Below, piece after piece: positions 1 through 4,699 of a stretch of DNA of 5,717 nt. The stretch covers positions 1 through 5,717 of the forward strand of contig DXGD01000018.1 of assembly GCA_019114115.1 (NCBI GenBank), written 5' to 3'. How positions within the stretch are numbered: the stretch's first letter is position 1; every line of letters begins with the position of its first letter. Source of the stretch: Candidatus Nesterenkonia stercoripullorum. Its GTDB lineage: Bacteria; Actinomycetota; Actinomycetes; Actinomycetales; Micrococcaceae. The translations under genes were made by a program, and so were the position numbers. The notes beneath the pieces are model-generated. The model was not told the DNA's origin and did not search any database. It worked only from the letters and a program-made list of their open reading frames with translations.

Positions 1-91
1 TGATGGCCAGTGAGATGAACGGGTGCACGCGGAGCTTCATGATGAGCACGAGCAACAGCGCGACCCCGAGAGCAGTGATGACCAACGGCAT
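1..91 (-). CDS. GntP-family gluconate-type permease, N-terminal fragment (runs off left edge)
   Basis: Read leftward from the ATG at 91-89, the frame is open to the window edge and gives 30 residues starting MPLVITALGVALLLVLIMKL, followed by RVHPFISLAI. A hydrophobic first helix, then a short basic stretch and a (H/N)PF(I/V)(S/A)L motif, is how GntP-family permeases (GntP, GntT, GntU and relatives) begin. These are inner-membrane H+ symporters for gluconate and other sugar acids. A good ribosome binding site, GAGGGG on the minus strand (97-102), lies 5 bases before the ATG and supports this start. The gene is divergent from the amino-sugar operon and shares its 224-base control region. Only about 7% of a typical 440-460-residue protein is visible, so the family call rests on the N-terminus alone and the substrate cannot be stated. 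Confidence 0.75.
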   Translation of the reverse strand, partial: MPLVITALGVALLLVLIMKLRVHPFISLAI

Positions 92-117
92 AGGGACCCC
101 TCACTTCCGTCGCAATG

Positions 118-133
118 AGTGCGCTACATCACA
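118..133. promoter_or_regulatory. CRP/GlxR-like operator in the divergent control region
   Basis: On the minus strand this reads TGTGATGTAGCGCACT. Against the actinobacterial GlxR (CRP-type) consensus TGTGA-NN-TA-NN-TCACA, it matches 10 of 12 defined positions: a perfect left half, the central TA, and CAC of the right half. It ends 26 bases upstream of the permease start. GlxR is known to control gluconate uptake and kinase genes in Corynebacterium, which fits a GntP-type gene, but whether this organism has GlxR is unknown. This is a consensus match judged by eye and could be chance. Confidence 0.4.
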
Positions 134-218
134 TAACTCTGCCGAGCCTCACACGCACTGGGGGCTGAGTCAAGACAATCGGTCAAAGGTGCCCTGCGGA
201 GCTTTAACACTGAACCTC

Positions 219-247
219 TTGTGATGCAAACGCTTGCATGCAAAAGT
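219..247 (+). promoter_or_regulatory. Possible promoter of the symporter operon
   Basis: TTGTGA (219-224, 4 of 6 to the sigma70 -35 box) is followed after 17 bases by AAAAGT (242-247, only 3 of 6 to TATAAT). If real, the LacI-type operator lies in the spacer between the two boxes, a common arrangement for repression. The -10 box is poor, so this is a tentative placement. Downstream, the roughly 70-base leader carries only a small hairpin (CAGCC 266-270 with GGCTG 278-282) before the ribosome binding site. Confidence 0.25.
224..239. promoter_or_regulatory. LacI-family operator
   Basis: ATGCAAACGCTTGCAT is a 16-base inverted repeat with 7 of 8 arm positions complementary and a central CG. This is the classic form of operators bound by LacI/GalR-family repressors (half-site TGNAAR-C, central CpG). 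It sits 77 bases before the symporter ATG and 132 bases before the permease ATG. It most likely controls the rightward operon in response to a sugar or sugar phosphate. No regulator gene is in the window. It overlaps a second, perfect 10-base palindrome, TTGCATGCAA (234-243), so three TGCA-type half-sites are stacked here. Confidence 0.7.
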
Positions 248-304
248 GCCGTACACCTACGGGGGCAGCCCGGAACAGGCTGGGTGAAGGTCTCCGACAC
301 AACG

Positions 305-310
305 AAGGAG
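305..310 (+). promoter_or_regulatory. Ribosome binding site that fixes the symporter start
   Basis: AAGGAG, a near-perfect Shine-Dalgarno match, ends 5 bases before the ATG at 316. It decides in favour of that start over the in-frame ATG at 238, which lies at the edge of the LacI operator and would add 26 polar residues before the first membrane helix. Confidence 0.85.
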
Positions 311-315
311 CGACC

Positions 316-1830
316 ATGGGTTTTCTCGATTGGGCGGTCATCGCGGCCTATGTCCTGGTGATGGTGTGGATCGGCTGGTGGGCCAAACGCCGGGTGAAGA
401 ACGCCGCGGACTTCTACGTGGCAGGGGGGAAGATTCCCTGGTGGATGAGCGGGATTTCACACCACATGTCGGGGTATTCGGCCGCAGTCTTCGTGGGATA
501 TGCAGCGCTGGCGTACACGGTGGGCTTCGCCGTCTATATCTGGTGGGCCATCTCCATCACCATCGCCTGTCTCGTCGGTGCGCTCGTGTTCGCTCCGAGG
601 TGGCCGCGTCTGCGGGAGAAACTCGGCGTGGTCTCCCCGCTGGAGTATCTGGCCACGAGATTCAATGTCCCCACCCAGCAGGTCCTGGCCTGGTCGGGCG
701 TCGGGCTGAAGATCTTCGATGTGGCGGCGAAGTGGTCGGCGTCGGCGATTCTGCTCTACGTGTTCGCGGGGATCAGCATCCCGTGGGGGATCTTGCTCGT
801 CGGCGGGGTCACGATGTTCTATGTGACCATCGGCGGAATCTGGGCCGATGTGCTGACTGACCTCGGCCAGTTCGTGATTCAATTTCTCGCGGCCATCGTG
901 ATGCTGGTGGTCGTCTGCGCCCGGCTCGACGGCGCATCGACTCCGTTCACCATGTGGTCCCAGCTCCCGCCGGAGCACTCGCTGCCCTTCAACGCGCACC
1001 TGACCATGTGGTTCTTCCTCGCCTACATCGTCATCAGCATGCTGTCCTACAACGGAGGCACCTGGAATCTCGCCATGCGCCTGATGTCCAACCGTGACGG
1101 GCATGAGGCGAAGCGGTCCATGCTGCTCTCGGCCGTGCTCTACTTGGTCTGGCCGCTCGTCCTGTTCGTTCCCATGTGGGCCGCTCCGATTCTGTATCCG
1201 GGTCTTTCGGACCCGGAGCAGTCCTACGCGGTCATGTCGATGGACCTTCTCCCGGCAGGTCTCGTCGGGCTCGTTCTTGCCGGAATGTTCGCCCACACGA
1301 TGGCCATGACCGGATCCGACGCCAACGCGATCTCCTCGGTGGTCGTCCGCGACATCATGCCCCGTTTCAGGCGGGGCAAAGAAATCCTCCCGCCGCGGCA
1401 GGAGCTGGTGTGGGCCCGTCTGACCACGTTCTTGTTCATCGCGCTCTCCATGGGCATCGCCTTCTCCTCCGACTCGTTCGGCGGGGTGCTCGGCCTGCTC
1501 ATCTCGTGGTTCGGAGCGCTCGTGGGACCTATCGCGGTGCCGATGCTGCTGGGTATGCTGCCGATGTTCCGCAAGTCCGGACCCACGGCGGCGCTGATGT
1601 CCTGGGCGGCTGGTCTGATCGTCTTCGCCGTGAACCGCTATCTGCTCAGCGGGCTGGCGGAGACTATGGGAGATGCCTGGGACGCCTATGAGGTGGCCAC
1701 GCCGGTTCTCGTCTCGATCGTGCTCTTCGTCGTCATCGGCCTGATCAAGCCGGAGAACACCCCCGAGAGGGATGCTCTGGTGGAGTCGCTCGGCTCCGAC
1801 GATGCGGTCGAAAGCTCCCAGCGTGCCTAG
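316..1830 (+). CDS. Sodium:solute symporter (SSS family), probable sugar or amino-sugar importer
   Basis: This 504-residue integral membrane protein has about 13 hydrophobic segments, the usual size and topology of the SSS family (TC 2.A.21). Family landmarks: an N-terminal helix (residues 6-22), then the ADFYVAGG...PWW element (31-43) and the S-x-x-S-A-x-x-F-x-G helix (52-61), the GG-x-W-A-D-V-x-T-D-x-x-Q motif (173-185), and a helix ending in S-D-A-N-A-I-S-S (334-341) before RDI. D182 lines up with an acidic residue that helps bind Na+ in SiaT-type sialic acid symporters. The serine pair that usually forms the Na2 site is not evident: by my alignment A330 and M331 occupy it. The C-terminal tail of about 25 residues is polar. 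As first gene of the operon, behind a LacI operator and followed by amino-sugar enzymes, it most likely imports the unphosphorylated substrate. The exact substrate (GlcNAc, ManNAc, sialic acid or another) cannot be read from the sequence. Confidence 0.88.
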   Translation: MGFLDWAVIAAYVLVMVWIGWWAKRRVKNAADFYVAGGKIPWWMSGISHHMSGYSAAVFVGYAALAYTVGFAVYIWWAISITIACLVGALVFAPRWPRLREKLGVVSPLEYLATRFNVPTQQVLAWSGVGLKIFDVAAKWSASAILLYVFAGISIPWGILLVGGVTMFYVTIGGIWADVLTDLGQFVIQFLAAIVMLVVVCARLDGASTPFTMWSQLPPEHSLPFNAHLTMWFFLAYIVISMLSYNGGTWNLAMRLMSNRDGHEAKRSMLLSAVLYLVWPLVLFVPMWAAPILYPGLSDPEQSYAVMSMDLLPAGLVGLVLAGMFAHTMAMTGSDANAISSVVVRDIMPRFRRGKEILPPRQELVWARLTTFLFIALSMGIAFSSDSFGGVLGLLISWFGALVGPIAVPMLLGMLPMFRKSGPTAALMSWAAGLIVFAVNRYLLSGLAETMGDAWDAYEVATPVLVSIVLFVVIGLIKPENTPERDALVESLGSDDAVESSQRA

Positions 1831-1854
1831 ACGCGTGCCGTCCCGGCCAGGCAG

Positions 1855-1871
1855 GCGGGCCTACCGCCCGC
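1855..1871 (+). other. GC hairpin between symporter and epimerase genes
   Basis: GCGGGC (1855-1860), a 5-base loop and GCCCGC (1866-1871) form a perfect 6-pair GC stem 25 bases after the symporter stop. No T-run follows, so it is not a standard intrinsic terminator. It could stabilise the upstream mRNA, partly attenuate transcription, or mark a processing point that sets the ratio of transporter to enzymes. Confidence 0.45.
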
Positions 1872-1875
1872 AGGC

Positions 1876-1902
1876 TGCGTGCGCAGAGGCCGAATGCGCG
1901 CA
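1876..1902 (+). other. Second potential hairpin upstream of epimerase gene
   Basis: TGCGTGCG (1876-1883) can pair with TGCGCGCA (1895-1902) in an 8-pair stem with two G-U pairs and an 11-base loop. It begins 5 bases after the first hairpin. It would sequester the in-frame ATG at 1894 and the AGAGG (1885-1889) before it, leaving the later start at 1930 exposed. Confidence 0.3.
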
Positions 1903-1929
1903 CTTCTCCGCGAGAAAGGCGGACATCTC

Positions 1930-3189
1930 ATGAACGGTAGCTGGCAAGAGCACCTGGAGCAGGACATTCTGCCGTGGTGGAACGAGCGGGCAGTCGATGC
2001 CGAGCTCGGGGGAGTGTTCACCAACGTCGACAATGCCGGCAGCCTCCTCTCCACGAACAAGTACACCTGGTCCCAAGGGCGCTGGGCCTGGCTGGCCGCC
2101 GAGCTCGCCGAGGAGGTCGCCGCCGGCACCATCGCAGATGCCGACGCCGACGTCGTCGCCTGGACGGACCGCGCCAAGCGCACGGCGTCCTTCCTCTACG
2201 AGCACGCGGTGCGTGCGGACGGCCGGACAGTATTCCTCACCAGCCGGCAGGGCCGGCCGATCCCGGCGGAGCCCGGCGGTGACGTGGCCACGAGCGTGTT
2301 CGCGGACCTCTTCGCCGCTTTGGGGCTCGGTGCGGCCGCGCGTGTGCACCCTGCCCAGGGCGAAGACTGGCTCCGAGCGGCGGGGAGAATCCTGCATCGC
2401 GCGGAATCGGATTGGCAGGCGCGCACTGCACGCTCGGAGCCGTACCCGGTGCCAGCCGGTTTCCGTGACCTTGCGGGTCCGATGAACCTGCTGCACACGG
2501 CGGCGGAGATGCTCCGCGCCCGCTCGGCATGCCCGATGACCGCAGCGTTCTGGCAGGAGATCGACGGCGTGCGGACACGCGCCCTCACACTCCTGATCGG
2601 CCCTGACGGATTCCTCGGCGACCCCACCTGGTGGGAGTTCGCCCCCGATGACGCCCAGCGCGCAGACGCCCTTCTCGGGACGCACCGCACACCTGGCCAC
2701 CTGCTCGAGGCACTGTGGATGATCGCTCATGCTCAGGAGCAGTCGGGGGAGTCACCGCACTGGCAGCGACTGGTCCGGCTCGGGCAGCGGGCTCTCGACA
2801 TCGGCTGGGACGCGCGGGATTCCGGCATCCTGCGCTACACCCACGCCGACGGCGGCCCACCCCGAGGTGATCTGCTCGATCCGGCACATCCCACACCCTA
2901 TGAGTCCCTCGTGGACGACACCTGGGACACCAAGTTGTGGTGGGTGCACGCCGAATCGGTCTACACCACGGCGCTGCTCCGCCCATATTCCGAGGACATG
3001 GCGCAGTGGCACCGCCGGATCAGCGACTACACCTATGCCACGTTCCCCGACCCCGCTCAGGGCGAGTGGATCCAGGTCCGAGGACGTGACGGCCACCCCC
3101 TGGATAAGGTGGTGGCGCTCCCGGTCAAGGACCCGTTCCACGTCATCCGGTCCCTCATCTTCCTATCCCGCATCGAAAGGCGATCATGA
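1930..3189 (+). CDS. AGE-family (N-acylglucosamine 2-epimerase) epimerase/isomerase
   Basis: The 419-residue soluble protein has the length and conserved points of the AGE (alpha6/alpha6-barrel) family: renin-binding protein/GlcNAc 2-epimerase, YihS-type aldose-ketose isomerases and cellobiose epimerases. Visible active-site elements are W-S-Q-G-R-W (47-52, with R51 as the sugar-binding Arg), M-N-L-L-H-T (185-190, H189), T-P-G-H-L-L-E (254-260, H257 and E260), K-L-W-W-V-H-A-E (335-342) and K-D-P-F-H-V-I-R (400-407, H404). All catalytic-type His and Arg positions are therefore present. In this operon the likely reaction is C2 epimerisation of a free amino sugar such as ManNAc/GlcNAc, but a mannose-fructose-type isomerase is not excluded. 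The start at 1930 is chosen because homology begins there and GAAAGG (1914-1919) precedes it. An in-frame ATG at 1894 would add 12 residues. The stop overlaps the next start by 4 bases. Confidence 0.85.
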   Translation: MNGSWQEHLEQDILPWWNERAVDAELGGVFTNVDNAGSLLSTNKYTWSQGRWAWLAAELAEEVAAGTIADADADVVAWTDRAKRTASFLYEHAVRADGRTVFLTSRQGRPIPAEPGGDVATSVFADLFAALGLGAAARVHPAQGEDWLRAAGRILHRAESDWQARTARSEPYPVPAGFRDLAGPMNLLHTAAEMLRARSACPMTAAFWQEIDGVRTRALTLLIGPDGFLGDPTWWEFAPDDAQRADALLGTHRTPGHLLEALWMIAHAQEQSGESPHWQRLVRLGQRALDIGWDARDSGILRYTHADGGPPRGDLLDPAHPTPYESLVDDTWDTKLWWVHAESVYTTALLRPYSEDMAQWHRRISDYTYATFPDPAQGEWIQVRGRDGHPLDKVVALPVKDPFHVIRSLIFLSRIERRS

Positions 3190-3950
3190 ACCACCCCATT
3201 GACCTTCACGTCCACGCCAGCACCACGGAGATGGGGCAGGCCGCGGGTGCTCATATCGGCGCACTGCTGCGAGATGCCCTGGCCACGAAGGATCGTGTCC
3301 GCGTGATGCTCGCTGCGGCGCCGAGCCAGTCCGCGACTCTCGAGGCGCTCGCCGCGGAAGACTTCGATGCCTCCCGCGTCGAGTTCTTCCACATGGACGA
3401 CTACCTCGGCCTGGCCCACGACGCTCCGCAAGCATTCGGGAACTGGCTCGAGCGCCATTTCATCTCGCGTCTGAGATCCCCGAGGTTCTACCGCATCGAC
3501 GTGACAGCGGGACCCGAGGAGTCCGCGCACGCCTATGCTGAGCTCATGGGAGAGGAACCCTTCGACGTCGTCCTCTGCGGGCTCGGGGTCAACGGTCACC
3601 TGGCGTTCAACGAGCCCCCCGCGGACTTCTACGACGACGCGCGGGCACGCGTGGTCGAGCTCGATGAGACCTCTCGCCGGCAGCAGGTCGATGAGGGCCA
3701 CTTCCCGAGCGTCGATGCGGTGCCGAGCCGTGCCATCACCGTCACCATCCCGCGGCTGCTCAACGCTGAGCACATCGTCTGCTCCGTGCCGGGGGCCGAG
3801 AAGGCCGACGCCGTTCTGCAGACGCTCACCCGGGATATCACCCCGGAGATGCCAGGCACCGCACTGCACTTGCACGAGGACGCCCACCTCTACGTGGACA
3901 CGGACTCCGCCCCGGACATGGCGGTGCTGACCCAAGGAGCGCAGCGATGA
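3186..3950 (+). CDS. nagB: NagB-like glucosamine-6-phosphate deaminase/isomerase
   Basis: The 254-residue protein belongs to the GlcN-6-P isomerase/6-phosphogluconolactonase fold family. E. coli NagB converts GlcN-6-P to Fru-6-P plus ammonia. Recognisable points: H-M-D-D-Y-L-G-L (69-76) matches the NagB catalytic Asp motif, G-x-N-G-H-L-A-F-N-E-P (134-144) keeps the catalytic His (H138) and Glu (E143), and G-A-E-K (203-206) matches the phosphate-binding Lys. Two positions differ from E. coli NagB: the phosphate loop is A-P-S-Q (45-48) rather than P-T-G-G-T-P, and the relay residue Asp141 is Asn (N136). From memory, both are traits of a distinct APSQ subfamily, so the protein is probably functional but its substrate may differ. 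The start is fixed by GAAAGG (3175-3180) and a 4-base overlap with the epimerase stop. It also overlaps the next gene by 4 bases, which points to translational coupling. Confidence 0.82.
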   Translation: MNHPIDLHVHASTTEMGQAAGAHIGALLRDALATKDRVRVMLAAAPSQSATLEALAAEDFDASRVEFFHMDDYLGLAHDAPQAFGNWLERHFISRLRSPRFYRIDVTAGPEESAHAYAELMGEEPFDVVLCGLGVNGHLAFNEPPADFYDDARARVVELDETSRRQQVDEGHFPSVDAVPSRAITVTIPRLLNAEHIVCSVPGAEKADAVLQTLTRDITPEMPGTALHLHEDAHLYVDTDSAPDMAVLTQGAQR

Positions 3951-4699
3951 CACTGGGAGAGAGCTATCTGCACGCGGTGAGCGGCGTGATGCAGCGCATC
4001 CTGGATGAAGAATCGGAGTCGGTGGCGCATGCTGCCATCATGCTGGCCGACCAGATCCAGCAGGACAGGCTCGTGCACGTCTACGGGCCTGGCGGTCACT
4101 CGAATCTGGCCAGCCAAGAGGTGTTCTTCCGCGCGGGAGGGCTGATGCACGTCTCGGCTATCCTCGATGAGGGGACGCTGCTCTCCTCGGGCGCGCTGCG
4201 CTCGATGGCGATGGAACGGACCCCCGGCTACGGCCGGGTCGTCATCGACAACGCCAGGCTGGGACCCGATGACCTTCTCGTCCTCGTCAACGCTTACGGC
4301 ATCAACAGCGCGCTGATCGATGCTGCGCTGATCGCGCGAGAGCGCGGAGTCACGACGATCGGCGTCTCCTCCCGCAGCCACGCCCAGCAGACCGCCCCGG
4401 ACCATCCGGCGCGGCATCCCTCGCAGCTCAACGTGCACGACGTCGTCGATCACCATCTCGACACGAAAGTGCCGATCGGCGATGCGGTGATGGAGATCGA
4501 CGGTGCGCTGGAGAAGACAGGCGCCGTCTCGACGTTCGCCAACGCGTACATCATGAACTGGCTGGTGCTGCAGACGGTGGAGGAACTGGTCGGGCGCGGC
4601 GCGGATGTCCCGCTGTGGAGGTCGGGGAACGCCCCCGGCGGGGACGAGGCGAACTCCCGGTTCCTCTCCCGATTCAGGGGGCGGGTGAAGTCGCTGTGA
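3947..4699 (+). CDS. SIS-domain phosphosugar-binding protein (UPF0309-like)
   Basis: The 250-residue soluble protein resembles the UPF0309/'sugar isomerase domain' group: an N-terminal helical part, a nucleotide-like loop H-V-Y-G-P-G-G-H-S (44-52), E-V-F-F-R-A-G-G-L (58-66), the G-x-L-x-S-M-A-M-E-R stretch (82-91), P-I-G-D-A-V-M-E-I-D-G (176-186) and a C-terminal G-G-D-E-A-N (231-236). SIS domains bind phosphosugars and serve as isomerases, etherases or sensors. The loop that is usually N-S-G in SIS proteins reads N-A-Y-G-I-N (115-120), so the usual phosphate-binding Ser is missing there. No DNA-binding domain is present, so it is not an RpiR-type regulator. The start has AAGGAG (3934-3939), 7 bases upstream, and overlaps the nagB stop. 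Its position between nagB and nagA suggests a step in the same pathway, but the reaction is unknown. Confidence 0.78.
   Translation: MTLGESYLHAVSGVMQRILDEESESVAHAAIMLADQIQQDRLVHVYGPGGHSNLASQEVFFRAGGLMHVSAILDEGTLLSSGALRSMAMERTPGYGRVVIDNARLGPDDLLVLVNAYGINSALIDAALIARERGVTTIGVSSRSHAQQTAPDHPARHPSQLNVHDVVDHHLDTKVPIGDAVMEIDGALEKTGAVSTFANAYIMNWLVLQTVEELVGRGADVPLWRSGNAPGGDEANSRFLSRFRGRVKSL

Noticed and set aside
3..224. Rightward open frame of 73 codons
   Set aside because: It lies antisense to the GntP-type start and across the control region, has no ribosome binding site and its protein resembles nothing I recognise.
238..315. Earlier ATG for the symporter, adding 26 residues
   Set aside because: It sits in the operator, lacks a ribosome binding site, and adds a polar stretch before the first membrane helix. 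The ATG at 316 has AAGGAG.
92..315. DasR-type (dre) operator, as often found near nag genes of Streptomyces
   Set aside because: I found no ACTGGTCTAGACCAGT-like sequence in the control region. The palindrome present is of LacI type.
457..1296. Minus-strand open frame of 279 codons inside the symporter gene
   Set aside because: It is a GC-bias shadow: Arg/Gly/His/Pro-rich with no domain, opposite a clear transporter gene.
1855..1871. Intrinsic terminator after the symporter gene
   Set aside because: The stem is good, but no T-run follows and the next gene continues the operon after 58 bases.
1861..2730. Minus-strand open frame of 289 codons over the epimerase
   Set aside because: It is antisense to a gene with intact family motifs, and its composition is typical of a shadow frame in high-GC DNA.
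3057..3953. Minus-strand open frame of 298 codons over nagB
   Set aside because: It is antisense to nagB across its whole length, with no recognisable domain or start signal.
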